Shown here piece after piece: positions 16,593-25,899 of a DNA stretch of 64,000 nt (positions are counted from its first letter, which is position 1; the number at the start of each line of letters is the position of its first letter). This stretch comes from JAFGGG01 sp964638895. GTDB lineage: Bacteria > Spirochaetota > Spirochaetia > SZUA-6 > RPPD01. The DNA is taken from positions 1 to 64,000 of the forward strand of contig CAZWYY010000009.1 in the NCBI GenBank assembly GCA_964638895.1, written 5' to 3'. Under the pieces are notes generated by a model, which saw only the letters and a list, made by a program, of their open reading frames with translations, was not told where the DNA came from and searched no databases. Both the position numbers and the translations under genes were made by a program.

Positions 16593-17912
16593 ATGCTCAT
16601 AAAAAATGTTGTGGCTCCCGCAATCATCCTATTTGCGTTTTTCTCCGTTTCATGCGCCGGCGGCTCCTCCAAAAAGCCACCCGCTGTGCAAAACGGGAAA
16701 ATAGATGTGAGCGGATGGGATTTTTACAATGACGGCTACATACCGCTTGACGGGAACTGGGAGTTTTACTGGAACCGGCTCCTGGGGCCCGGGGACTTTA
16801 CACATAAAAACCCCGCGCTTACGCCTACGGGATTCTTTCCCGTACCGGGGGTGTGGAAGGATTACAACGGCGGGGGGAAATCATTCCCCCCGCATGGGTA
16901 TGCCACCTATCGCCTGCTGATCAGGAACGCGGACACCAGGCTGTTGTTCGGCATGATCGTACCCGATACGGGAACGGCGGACAAGGTGTTTATAAACGGC
17001 AGGACGATAACGTCAAGCGGGATTGTGGGAACCTCAAGCAAGCGGAGTGAACCCCAATACAGAAACAGGTATGCCTGTTTCCGCACCGAACAGCCCGATA
17101 TCGAGCTTATTGTGCAGGTTTCCAATTTTCATTACTGGAAAGGGGGTCTCTGGAATACCATCCTGTTGGGGGAAGCGCAGGCGGTTTCTGCGGAAGAAAT
17201 GACAAGGGCCGCCACCGACCTGATCCTGATGGGCGCCGTGGCCGTGATCGCCATTTACAGCCTGACGCTGTTTATATTAATCGGAAAAGATCCGGCTTCG
17301 ATCTATTTTTCCCTTTTCTGCTTATTGACCGTTTTTCGCATAGGCGCGACGGGGTATATATTATTCACGCATGTGTTTCCGAATTTTAACTGGGAGCTGT
17401 TGATTAAACTGGAGATCTGCCCGTTTTACCTGGGCGTCTTTCTTTTTACAAAATACATCTTTTGTATTTTCCCGGAGATCATCCCTCAAATACTGGTCAA
17501 GGTCTCAACATACTATATGATTATTTTTATGCTCATCCTCATCGCCGCCCCCGCGGTATTATACAGCAACCTGATCCTGCCCACACAGGTTCTAGTGATC
17601 GGATTTACACTCACGGAGCTGATTTTACTGATAAAGGGGCTGCTGAAACAGATAAAAGGCACCTTCATCGTCTTATCCGGTCTTTTATTCCTTTTTTTGA
17701 CCGTGGTAAACGACGTGTTGTTTTCAAACAAGGTCATTCAGACGGTGTATCTGTTTCCGTTGGGAGTGCTGGTTTTCTTTTTCTCCCAATCTTTTATTAT
17801 TTCCCTGCGAACATTCAAGGAGCTGAAGTTTAATTCGCAGGTATTATTCAGTCCCGAAGGCAATAATATGTTTAATCCGGCTGATCGCCGACGCATGGAG
17901 ATCAAAGATTGA
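16593..17912 (+). CDS. 7TMR-DISM sensor lipoprotein
   Basis: The 439-residue product has a signal with lipobox-like FFSVSC, a beta-rich extracytoplasmic domain (about 30-200; GNWEFYWNRLL and the FPVPGVW motif are typical of 7TMR-DISM extracellular domains related to carbohydrate-binding jelly rolls), and seven hydrophobic segments between about 205 and 420. It ends in a short cytoplasmic tail without a signalling domain. Proteins of this class sense extracellular ligands and usually carry a kinase or cyclase in the same chain; here the kinase is the next gene, which overlaps it by four bases (ATGA). The two probably work as a split receptor. Confidence 0.87.
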   Translation: MLIKNVVAPAIILFAFFSVSCAGGSSKKPPAVQNGKIDVSGWDFYNDGYIPLDGNWEFYWNRLLGPGDFTHKNPALTPTGFFPVPGVWKDYNGGGKSFPPHGYATYRLLIRNADTRLLFGMIVPDTGTADKVFINGRTITSSGIVGTSSKRSEPQYRNRYACFRTEQPDIELIVQVSNFHYWKGGLWNTILLGEAQAVSAEEMTRAATDLILMGAVAVIAIYSLTLFILIGKDPASIYFSLFCLLTVFRIGATGYILFTHVFPNFNWELLIKLEICPFYLGVFLFTKYIFCIFPEIIPQILVKVSTYYMIIFMLILIAAPAVLYSNLILPTQVLVIGFTLTELILLIKGLLKQIKGTFIVLSGLLFLFLTVVNDVLFSNKVIQTVYLFPLGVLVFFFSQSFIISLRTFKELKFNSQVLFSPEGNNMFNPADRRRMEIKD

Positions 17913-20900
17913 TGAAGACGGACAATAAAGACATATTAAAATCCTTTTTAAGCATATTTCTTCCGTTGACAGTCTCACTGGTTACCGTTGTATTTCTTAT
18001 TACATTAATTCTTTATTCCCTTGAGTTGGAGAATGAAAAGATTATGGTGGAAAATGAAGAGACGGATCACATAGAAAGGTTGATCACGATAGTTGGTTCC
18101 AGATTCAGGGTGATTGTTTCCGATCTGATCTTCCTGTCCGACCGGTATGAACTGAAGCATATGGTAAACCAAAGCAAACAGGCACGGGAGCATTTACTGG
18201 ACAGTTACGGCAAGTTTTTAGCCGGCATGGCGGTATACGACCGCATGGAATTTTTGGACCGCAATGGAATGGAGGTTTTTAGGATCGATTATAACAAAGG
18301 GAGTCCCTCTATTGTTCCCGGGGACCGGCTGCGCTTTGCGGGGGACCAATCCTATTTCACGCAAACCATGGGTCTTGACCACGGTGAGATATATATCTCC
18401 CCGTTTGATTTAAAGAGGGACCACGGAAAGATCGAACATCCTTTAACACCCGTAATCAGGTTCGGAGCGCCGGTTTTCGATGCCGACGGTAAAAAAGCGG
18501 GGGTAATCATCCTTTCCTATTTGGGCGATGACCTGTTGTCCTCCCTGGACATAATTTCGTACAACACGATTTCACCGCAAATTTTGTTGTTGGATTCGGG
18601 CGGATACTATATCAAGGGACGCACCCCAGGGGAAGAATGGGGACAGGCGCTCGCAGACAGGAAGAATGACAGGTTCGGGAACACCTTCCCGGAAACTTGG
18701 GAAAACATCAAAAACGCGGACAGCGGACAGGTTACCGATAAGAACGGTCTGTTTACGTTTACCACCATATATCCGCTGACGGTGCTCCGACAATCGTGGC
18801 TTGGGCCGGATCACGCGCCCGGGCCCGTGGTCAGGACAGGGGAAAAAGGCGAGTACTGGAAACTGATATCGTATATAACACCCGACAGGCTTTCATACAA
18901 GGCAACAAGACTTTTCCACGTTCTCGGCATCCTGAACACGGTTATTTTCCTTATCCTGGTGGTGACCTCGGTGATCATCACCCGTTCCAATATTGTCCGC
19001 AAGCTGTCCGAAGAATCGTTAAGACTAAGTAAAGAGCACTACCAGCGCCTGATCGACCTGGCGCCGGATATAATTTATTATATCGATCCCGAGGGGAAGA
19101 TAGTATTCATCAGTTCCGGGATTAAAAAATTGGGCTACAAGCCTGAAGAGCTTGCCGGACGCCCATTCTTTGATATTGTGCACGATGAAGATAAAGCAAA
19201 ACTCGGCCACAACGGGGTTGAGCGGCGTACGGGAGACAGGGCCGTAAAGAATCTGGAAATCAGATTAATAAGCGGGTTGCACCCCCCCGCTAACGGCCGC
19301 CCCCACCAGTTGTATTTCAGGATTCGGGCAAGGGGAATATGGAATGTCCCGGACGAGGAGATGAAGCGGCGGGACAAGGTTTTCCTGGGCACGCTGGGCA
19401 TCGCCCATGATATCACGGAACGGAGGAAGAACGAAGAGGAGCTCAGGGAAAGCAGGGCGAGTCTGTTCGCCCAGATAGAAAACAGCGACGCCGGAATCTG
19501 GTCGATCGGTAATGACTATATTATCCGGACAATCAATTCAAAGTTTCAAACCGATTTCAAACAGGCCTTCGGCAATTTGCTTGAGCCGGGATCGGATGTT
19601 TTAAAGAACCTTCCCGATGAGCTGCGCGCAGTCTGGAAGGAACGGTATGACAGGGCGCTTGGCGGCGAGAAATTTCAGGTGATCGACCACCTTGAATACC
19701 AGAGCGCGCCTGAATATACGGAGATGTCGTTCAATCCCATCAGCGTAAAGAACAAAATCATCGGGGTCTCCTGTTTCGCCCTTGATATTACCGAGATAAA
19801 CAGGGCAAAAGAAACGGCGGAGCTCGCGAACAGGGCAAAGAGCGAGTTTTTGGCCAGGATGAGTCACGAAATCAGAACACCGCTTAACGCAATTGTGGGG
19901 TTGAACTACCTTTTAAAGCGCACTCAACTGTCCATAAAACAAAATGAGTACGTGACTAAAATAGAAAATGCGTCAAAAAGCCTGCTGAATATCATCAGTG
20001 ATATCCTCGATTTCTCAAAAATAGAGGCGGGGAAATTAACCATAGAGAATATTCAGTTTAATTTGAATACCATAATTAAAAATATGGTGGATATCATCAA
20101 ATACAAGGTGTATGAAAAAAAATTGGAGTTTGTCATTGATTACCAGAGGGAGGTGCCCAATATATTGATCGGCGATCCCATCAGGCTGGGCCAGATTCTT
20201 CTCAACCTGATCAATAACGCCGTCAAATTCACGGAGAAGGGTGAGATCCAATTGGTGATTTCGCTTTTAAGTAAAGCGCCGTCAACCGTTCAGATCCGTT
20301 TTGAGGTGAAAGACACGGGCATAGGGTTAAAGGAAAAAGAAATAAAAAACCTTTTTCTGGTGTTTTCCCAGGCCGATACCTCTACAACCCGCAGGTATGG
20401 GGGGACCGGGCTGGGCCTGGCGATCTGTAAAAAATTAAGCGAGCTCTTGGGCGGGGAGATCGGCGTGGAAAGCACATATAAACGGGGAAGCAATTTCTAC
20501 GTCACCCTTCCGTTTACGGTTATTGAAAACACAGGAGAGACGTTACTCATTCCGGAGGAAATCAGGGGTATCGGCGCGCTGGTGCTGAAAAAGCAATCCG
20601 CTTTGTTTAAAATACTGCAGAGGTACCTGGAGGATTTTTCATTCAAGGTTGAATCCGTTTCCATAAGCAAGGACTTTTTGGCCCGGTTCAACAAAAACAA
20701 AGACGAGTACCGCCTGCTGATCCTCGATTTCGACCTGATGAGTAATGATCTCCTTGATATGTTCAAAGAGCATAAAACCGGTACCGATATAAAAACAATC
20801 ATCATCGGTTCGGCGGAAGATGAAGATATATTGGTCCGGTTCAAGCAAGATGGGATCATAGACGACGTACTGATCAAACCCTTCAGTCAGTCTGATTTAT

Positions 20901-22036
20901 TCAACAGCATTCTGGATTGCTGGGGTGAAATAGAAACGCTTAGCGAACCGGGGGACCTCATACCGGAACTCGGCGGCCTCGAGGACATCCGCGGGTCCAG
21001 GGTCCTTTTGGTTGAGGACAACGAGATAAACCGGCAGATAATACGGGAGATAGTGGAATCCGAAGGGATTTTTACGGACAGCGCACATAACGGAAAAGAA
21101 GCGGTCCGCATTATTGAAAAAGTCAGTAATAAGTATGATATTATATTGATGGATATTCAGATGCCGGTAATGGACGGGTATGAGGCCACGCAGGTGCTGC
21201 GGAAACGCGGGGTAACAATACCGATTATAGCCTTGACCGCGGACGCGGCCACCCATGTAAAAGAAAAAGCATTTGCCGTGGGCATGAACGACTATATAAC
21301 CAAACCGATCAATTTACAGGAACTTGTAAACGCGCTTATAAAATGGATAACACCGGGAAACAGGGAACACGAGCCGGCCCGCCGCCCGCTCTCCCCCGCC
21401 GCAGAGAAAAAAGCGGAAATAACAATAGCGGGACTGGACGCGGAGCAGGGCTTAAGGCGGATCGCTGGTAATAAGGATTTGTACGGAAAGCTGTTACTCA
21501 AGTTCAGAGATAATAACCGTAATTTCATCAAGGACATAACGGGGCGTATCGACAAAAAGGAATTCGAAAAAGCGGAAAACATGGCGCATGCCTTCAAGGG
21601 GGTGGCCGGCAACCTGGGGGCGGAAAACCTGTTCCAGGCCGCGCAGGTCCTTGATGAAGAATTGAAAAAAGCGAACCCGGATATTGATACCTGCCGTGAA
21701 TTATTGGACCGGACGGCAAAGGAGCTGTCGATTGTGTTTGCCGGAATTGATGAGTATGAAAAAACAATGAGTATTGACCGCAAGGACCAAGGCAAAGAAA
21801 AGGCGCATCTTTCAAGACAGGCCTTAAAATCACGTATGGAACAAATTATACGGAAACTGGAAGATTATGATACCGAGGCGGACCGGTTGTTCGCGGAAAT
21901 AATTTCGGAGCCTTTATGCAGTGGATTCAAGGAAGAAATTGAACTGGTGGAAACCGGTTTAAGCAAATATGATTTCCAGACCGCCTTAAAAAATGTAAGG
22001 CGTATGTATGATACCTTATTTAAGGGGGATAAATAA
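17909..22036 (+). CDS. Large hybrid sensor histidine kinase with two receivers and an Hpt domain
   Basis: The 1375-residue protein has two transmembrane helices (about 13-35 and 335-358) around a periplasmic Cache-like sensor, then two PAS domains (about 370-500 and 510-640). HisKA carries the phospho-His at 653 (MSHEIRTPLNAIVGL); the ATPase domain has NLINNAVKF, DTGIGL near 802 and GGTGLGLAI near 831. A first receiver-like domain (about 885-1005) is divergent, while the second (about 1030-1150) is canonical, with VEDN and acceptor Asp1081 in LMDIQMP. An Hpt domain follows with His1228 or near in AHAFKGVAGNLG. This is a complete in-protein phosphorelay. The gene overlaps the 7TM sensor upstream and abuts two response regulators. 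Confidence 0.94.
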   Translation: MMKTDNKDILKSFLSIFLPLTVSLVTVVFLITLILYSLELENEKIMVENEETDHIERLITIVGSRFRVIVSDLIFLSDRYELKHMVNQSKQAREHLLDSYGKFLAGMAVYDRMEFLDRNGMEVFRIDYNKGSPSIVPGDRLRFAGDQSYFTQTMGLDHGEIYISPFDLKRDHGKIEHPLTPVIRFGAPVFDADGKKAGVIILSYLGDDLLSSLDIISYNTISPQILLLDSGGYYIKGRTPGEEWGQALADRKNDRFGNTFPETWENIKNADSGQVTDKNGLFTFTTIYPLTVLRQSWLGPDHAPGPVVRTGEKGEYWKLISYITPDRLSYKATRLFHVLGILNTVIFLILVVTSVIITRSNIVRKLSEESLRLSKEHYQRLIDLAPDIIYYIDPEGKIVFISSGIKKLGYKPEELAGRPFFDIVHDEDKAKLGHNGVERRTGDRAVKNLEIRLISGLHPPANGRPHQLYFRIRARGIWNVPDEEMKRRDKVFLGTLGIAHDITERRKNEEELRESRASLFAQIENSDAGIWSIGNDYIIRTINSKFQTDFKQAFGNLLEPGSDVLKNLPDELRAVWKERYDRALGGEKFQVIDHLEYQSAPEYTEMSFNPISVKNKIIGVSCFALDITEINRAKETAELANRAKSEFLARMSHEIRTPLNAIVGLNYLLKRTQLSIKQNEYVTKIENASKSLLNIISDILDFSKIEAGKLTIENIQFNLNTIIKNMVDIIKYKVYEKKLEFVIDYQREVPNILIGDPIRLGQILLNLINNAVKFTEKGEIQLVISLLSKAPSTVQIRFEVKDTGIGLKEKEIKNLFLVFSQADTSTTRRYGGTGLGLAICKKLSELLGGEIGVESTYKRGSNFYVTLPFTVIENTGETLLIPEEIRGIGALVLKKQSALFKILQRYLEDFSFKVESVSISKDFLARFNKNKDEYRLLILDFDLMSNDLLDMFKEHKTGTDIKTIIIGSAEDEDILVRFKQDGIIDDVLIKPFSQSDLFNSILDCWGEIETLSEPGDLIPELGGLEDIRGSRVLLVEDNEINRQIIREIVESEGIFTDSAHNGKEAVRIIEKVSNKYDIILMDIQMPVMDGYEATQVLRKRGVTIPIIALTADAATHVKEKAFAVGMNDYITKPINLQELVNALIKWITPGNREHEPARRPLSPAAEKKAEITIAGLDAEQGLRRIAGNKDLYGKLLLKFRDNNRNFIKDITGRIDKKEFEKAENMAHAFKGVAGNLGAENLFQAAQVLDEELKKANPDIDTCRELLDRTAKELSIVFAGIDEYEKTMSIDRKDQGKEKAHLSRQALKSRMEQIIRKLEDYDTEADRLFAEIISEPLCSGFKEEIELVETGLSKYDFQTALKNVRRMYDTLFKGDK

Positions 22037-22417
22037 ATGGGGACAACACAAAAAAAAACAATCTTAATAGTGGATGATATGCCGGAGAACATAGATATCC
22101 TGCGGGGGCTCTTGGCCGACCAATTCAGCATCAAGGCGGCCACCAACGGCGAAACGGCTTTGAAAATAGCCGGAACCATGCCGCCCCCGGACATGATTCT
22201 GCTGGACATCCTCATGCCCGGTACTGACGGATACCAGGTATGCAAAACACTCAAGGCCAATGCCAAAACAAAATCCATACCGGTGATTTTTCTGACTTCC
22301 AAGAACGAAATTAATGATAAAACCGAAGCGATCGACGCCGGCGCCGCCGATTACATCACAAAACCATATGACGCCGACTATATCAAGCAGATTATCATGA
22401 AACACATTCGGAGATAA
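22037..22417 (+). CDS. Single-domain response regulator
   Basis: A 126-residue CheY-like receiver with DD pair in IVDDMPENI, phospho-acceptor Asp57 in LLDILMPGTDG, the conserved Thr in FLTSK and Lys in TKPYD. It has no output domain. It starts directly after the stop of the hybrid kinase and is followed six bases later by another receiver protein, so it is likely a shuttle taking phosphate from the kinase Hpt domain. Confidence 0.93.
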   Translation: MGTTQKKTILIVDDMPENIDILRGLLADQFSIKAATNGETALKIAGTMPPPDMILLDILMPGTDGYQVCKTLKANAKTKSIPVIFLTSKNEINDKTEAIDAGAADYITKPYDADYIKQIIMKHIRR

Positions 22418-22423
22418 CGGATA

Positions 22424-23569
22424 ATGGAGAACAATAAATCTTACATCCTGGTAGCGGACGATGAAGAAATTAGTAGAAACATGATAATCGAGTTGTTGCA
22501 TGAAATGGGGCTTGAGTCAAAATCGGCCGCGGGCGGCGAACAGGTGCTTGAGCTGTTGAAAGAATTCAGCTTTGACCTGATTCTCCTCGATATCAAGATG
22601 CCGGAACCGGACGGGTATAAGATATTGGAAATCCTTAAAAACGACAATAAATTGCGCTTAATTCCCGTGATTATGATCACAATGGTGGATGAAACAAAGA
22701 GTGTCGTGGATTGTATAACACGCGGCGCGGAAGATTACCTGACCAAACCCTTTGAGCCCGCGATCCTAAAAGCAAGAATCAAAAACAGCCTTGAGAAATA
22801 CCGCTCTTTAAAACAGGAAAAAGTGTTGCTGGAAAAAACCCTGACCGGCAGTATTAAAATACTTACCGAATGCCTTTCTATGTTACGGCCCGCGGTCTTC
22901 GGACAATCGACACAGGTAAGCAGGATCTGTAGAAATCTGGCGAATTGGATGGGGCTTAAGGAAACTTGGCATGTTGAGATCGCGGCGCTTTTTTCTCAAC
23001 TGGGAAGCATCATCCTCTCTTCCCAATTACTGGACAGGATCTCTAAAAACGCGGTGCTTTCGGCGCAGGAACAAAAAAAGTATGGGAACTCCGTCCGCTT
23101 CGGATACAATCTGATCAATCAATTGCCCAGACTGGATAAGGTTGCTCAAATCATCCTGCATCAGCATGTACATTATTCTAGACTGACCTCCGCACCCGCC
23201 AGCCGGGAAAAACAAACCGTGCCCATGGAATCGTTTATCCTGAGCCTGGCGACCGATTTTAATCTTCTTACAGCCATGGGGCTTGATACGGCAACGGCCG
23301 TGAAAAAACTGCATACAAATAAAAACAAATATCATCCCCAGGTCCTGCAGGCCCTGGATGATATAATCGGGCATGAGGAGAATAAAGAGATCAAACCGTT
23401 AAACATAGCGGATATAAAACCCGGTATGATTTTTATGCAGGATGTCATCTCGGAAAACGGAACAAGGATAATCGCCAAGGGCAAGGAGGCTTCGGATATC
23501 GTGCTTATGCAACTCAATAATATCGCGAAGCAGTCGAACATAAAAGAACCCATATTGCTGCAGCTCTGA
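22424..23569 (+). CDS. Response regulator with degenerate HD-type output domain
   Basis: The 381-residue protein starts with a receiver (ADDEE, acceptor Asp near 56 in LLDIKMPEPDG, Lys in TKPFE). A short helix leads to a region that follows the HD-GYP/HD-related pattern (QSTQVSRICRNLANWMGL, then an aligned helix where the HD pair is expected), but the metal-binding HD is absent: the sequence reads LFSQLGSI where LLHDIGKI is usual. A later LHQHVHYSRL resembles the downstream HHE-type metal motif. The last 80 residues (PGMIFMQDVISENGTRI) look like the small domain found after HD domains in related regulators. Phosphodiesterase activity is therefore unlikely; a binding or allosteric role is more probable. 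Confidence 0.85.
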   Translation: MENNKSYILVADDEEISRNMIIELLHEMGLESKSAAGGEQVLELLKEFSFDLILLDIKMPEPDGYKILEILKNDNKLRLIPVIMITMVDETKSVVDCITRGAEDYLTKPFEPAILKARIKNSLEKYRSLKQEKVLLEKTLTGSIKILTECLSMLRPAVFGQSTQVSRICRNLANWMGLKETWHVEIAALFSQLGSIILSSQLLDRISKNAVLSAQEQKKYGNSVRFGYNLINQLPRLDKVAQIILHQHVHYSRLTSAPASREKQTVPMESFILSLATDFNLLTAMGLDTATAVKKLHTNKNKYHPQVLQALDDIIGHEENKEIKPLNIADIKPGMIFMQDVISENGTRIIAKGKEASDIVLMQLNNIAKQSNIKEPILLQL

Positions 23570-23576
23570 ATCGTGC

Positions 23577-23858
23577 GGAAAAACTCAACCGCGTCCTCCC
23601 CCGTATAGCTGTGGGGCGCGCGGTAAACCGCGGCCAGCACCTCGTCTATCGCCTCCTTGTCCCGCGGATCATACAGCATACCCATGGCAAGGGAGTAGCC
23701 CTTTTACGGGCCAACTTCTCCTCCTCCTTAAATAGCGCGTCTATCTTGTCTATACAGTCCTTCCCCGATACCCGGATGACCGCGATGGCGCTCTCGCCTT
23801 ACGGCGTAGCCGGGGCCGCGGTGGGATCATTCTGGTTCAGGCCTGTGTTTTTTACCAT
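23577..23858 (-). pseudogene. Truncated, decayed copy of the mnmE 5' end
   Basis: On the minus strand this encodes a near copy of MnmE residues 1-95 (for example GESAIAVIRVSG, KIDALFK, LYDPRDKEAIDEVLAAVYR and PHSYTGEDAVEFF). It has a TAA where mnmE has the Trp codon of ATPWGES, a one-base deletion in the RKKG tract and an internal in-frame loss of a few codons. Homology stops within a few bases of the response-regulator stop codon. It lies in the same orientation as mnmE about 7 kb away. It cannot make a functional GTPase. Confidence 0.9.
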
Positions 23859-23905
23859 TCTTAGAAGATAAAAAAAATGTCCGGGATGCACTATTATTGA
23901 CGGTT
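23577..23905 (-). repeat. Diverged direct repeat of the mnmE 5' region (other copy about 16160-16502)
   Basis: The similarity includes the coding piece and roughly 45 bases upstream of the mnmE start (compare the stretches ending near 16502 and 23905). The two copies are directly oriented and flank the 16593-23569 signalling operon. Confidence 0.8.
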
Positions 23906-23966
23906 GCAGAAATTCCCCGCGTTTGCTATGTTTAGTACAGGCAGTAAACCGTAATATGGTAAAACA

Positions 23967-24863
23967 ATGAAAATATTGAAATTCAAAAAAATCGACGCGT
24001 TCGCCACGGAGTTTTCCGACGGAAACCCCGCGGGGTATATCAAACTTAATTCTCAATCAGAAATTAATGAAATTGAAATGCAGAAGCTGGCAAAGGAATT
24101 AAAGGGGTATGTAAACGAGGTAGGATTTCTTTCTCAAAATCAGGGGGAATATTTTGATTTGAAATTCTATTCTTCGGAAAGAGAGGTCGATTTTTGCGGA
24201 CACGCAACCGTCGCGATCATGTATGATCTGATAAAAGATGATATTAATCTTCAACAGAAGAGTATGTTAATGATACAAACAAACCGGGGACTATTAAAGG
24301 TTGAAAACCGACTGGCCGCTGAAGATGCGGTTTTTATTATGTCTCCTGTTCCCTTTACGAAAACAGTTACCCCGGAAACACAGGATATCGCCGACAATTT
24401 GGAAATCAAATCCGGGGAGATCGATTCACGTTATTCCATTTCAATAATCAATGCCGGATTAACGACTCTTTTAGTCCCCATAAAAAGCCTGGATTCAATA
24501 CTGGGGATATCTCCGGATTTCCAAACCTTGAAAAAATTTTGTATTTCGAATGAGATTGATAACATTGAAGTGTTTACGACTGATGTTTCAGACGCATCCC
24601 ATGATTTCAGGGTTCGGGTGTTTGCTCCCACTTTCGGATACCTTGAAGACCCGGCCACCGGCTCCGGGAATTCGGCTTTTGGTTATTATCTATTAAATAC
24701 GGGAAATTTCACGAAAAACACTATCATTATCGAACAAAATGACGATAGAAAACGTTTCAATATCGTAAAACTTCAAAAAACACATGATGATGAAGGCAAT
24801 GAGAGGATATTGTTCGGCGGCGGGGCCATAAAGAGGATTGAAGGCGATTACTTTTTATATTAA
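23967..24863 (+). CDS. PhzF-family isomerase/epimerase-like protein
   Basis: The 298-residue protein matches the PhzF fold, two similar halves of diaminopimelate-epimerase type. The N-terminus KIDAFATEFSDGNPAG, the catalytic Glu in GYVNEVGFL, the motif FCGHATVA and the C-terminal DPATGSGNSAFGYYLL are all diagnostic. Members include the phenazine enzyme PhzF and many isomerases of unknown substrate; nothing nearby suggests phenazines. It shares its stop with the start of the next gene (TAATG), so the two are co-translated. No strong ribosome site precedes the ATG. Confidence 0.93.
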   Translation: MKILKFKKIDAFATEFSDGNPAGYIKLNSQSEINEIEMQKLAKELKGYVNEVGFLSQNQGEYFDLKFYSSEREVDFCGHATVAIMYDLIKDDINLQQKSMLMIQTNRGLLKVENRLAAEDAVFIMSPVPFTKTVTPETQDIADNLEIKSGEIDSRYSISIINAGLTTLLVPIKSLDSILGISPDFQTLKKFCISNEIDNIEVFTTDVSDASHDFRVRVFAPTFGYLEDPATGSGNSAFGYYLLNTGNFTKNTIIIEQNDDRKRFNIVKLQKTHDDEGNERILFGGGAIKRIEGDYFLY

Positions 24864-25546
24864 TGATGATGAAACATCCAGCGCGAAAAACCACAATCGT
24901 TACGGTTCTCCTGTTTCTGCCCTTCTGCTTTTTTGCGCAAACTGCGTTTAATTCCGAGTATGTCACGGAAAAGTACAAACTGTTTGCTGAAAGTAAGATA
25001 GGCTGCGCTTGCCTGGGCTGGTCGAAAACCGGGTTTATCGCCTTTTTAACAACGTCCATACCCTTTGAGCCCGTAGGTGGGGTCAACCTGGAACTGGTAG
25101 TTATGGACTGCGTTACCGACCGGGTGGTGACAACCTTCGTAATAAAAGCTCCCACCAAAGACACGCTTGAAGAAGGGCCACTCCGGGAGGCCGTAGCATT
25201 TTGTAACATCCAAAAGATACTACCGTATTTTTCTTTTATTGCCGAGTTCCCGCTTGAATATAAAGCGGATACATATGTTATACACGAGTTAACCCCGGAA
25301 GAAAAGGCGGAAACGGAAAAGCGGTATAAGCTTCAGGCCCGGTCATCCAAGCACTACAAACCTTTGGACATTGTCTGCCTTCCTGACGATATTATGGGGT
25401 ATATCAAGAGTCCCTTTGAGGACAGGATCGCCGTTTGTTACTGGGTTCCCCCGCGGGACGGACCCACGGGCACCACTCTTGGCGGCGGCTATTACAGGGT
25501 CAGCGGCTGCCATATGAAAGTGGGATTCCGACGGGCAAATGACTGA
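24863..25546 (+). CDS. Secreted protein of unknown function
   Basis: A 227-residue product with a signal peptide (hydrophobic core VTVLLFLPFCFF, cleavage likely after FAQ). The mature part has several Cys residues (GCACLGW, MDC, FCNIQ) and no recognised domain. The start overlaps the stop of the phzF-like gene, implying coupled translation, though a functional link is not obvious. Several Met codons lie in a row at the start. Function unknown. Confidence 0.7.
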   Translation: MMMKHPARKTTIVTVLLFLPFCFFAQTAFNSEYVTEKYKLFAESKIGCACLGWSKTGFIAFLTTSIPFEPVGGVNLELVVMDCVTDRVVTTFVIKAPTKDTLEEGPLREAVAFCNIQKILPYFSFIAEFPLEYKADTYVIHELTPEEKAETEKRYKLQARSSKHYKPLDIVCLPDDIMGYIKSPFEDRIAVCYWVPPRDGPTGTTLGGGYYRVSGCHMKVGFRRAND

Positions 25547-25899
25547 TCGGGGCCCTTGTGTGCACCCGGGGCCGTTGACCGCGGCCGCGGCGGTGGTGAG
25601 GATGCCCGGTAAGCCGTGCGCGCCCGGGCGATGCCGGTTTTAATAAACAGCGACGGGAGGACCGCCCGTGAAAATTCAACTCACTATGGCCACAAACCTG
25701 ATTTTATAGTATAATCACAGCACGTTACACATTTCATACCAGACGCGCCGCGAGCTGATCATATCCTATACAAGGAGGGGGAGCCTGTTTCGGCGGCACC
25801 TCGCCCGGGAGAAGAGAAGGGCCGGTTATTTTTTACAGGTTATGAGACCCCGGATTGAAATTGACATATTACGCGTATTCCGTATAAGCGTACATTAAT
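25547..25899 (+). other. Gene-free stretch at the left edge of the AT-rich island
   Basis: About 350 bases with no convincing gene. The first 120 bases are GC-rich. A strong ribosome-site-like AAGGAGGGGG near 25770 has no ATG, GTG or TTG at a usable distance; an open frame after it begins with CTG and ends at 25897. The right end holds a promoter for the next gene. Confidence 0.5.
25861..25888 (+). promoter_or_regulatory. Sigma-70 promoter of the methyltransferase gene
   Basis: TTGACA (25861-25866), a 16-base spacer and TATAAG (25883-25888). The ATG at 25900 would leave a leader of only about five bases. Confidence 0.6.

Noticed and set aside
23332..23685. 117-codon minus-strand frame that joins mnmE-like and unrelated sequence
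   Set aside because: Only the first part is the mnmE remnant; the rest is antisense to the response regulator, so it is not a real fusion gene.
25760..25897. Strong ribosome-site-like AAGGAGGGGG with an open frame behind it
   Set aside because: No ATG, GTG or TTG lies at a usable distance, and the frame has no similarity to any family.
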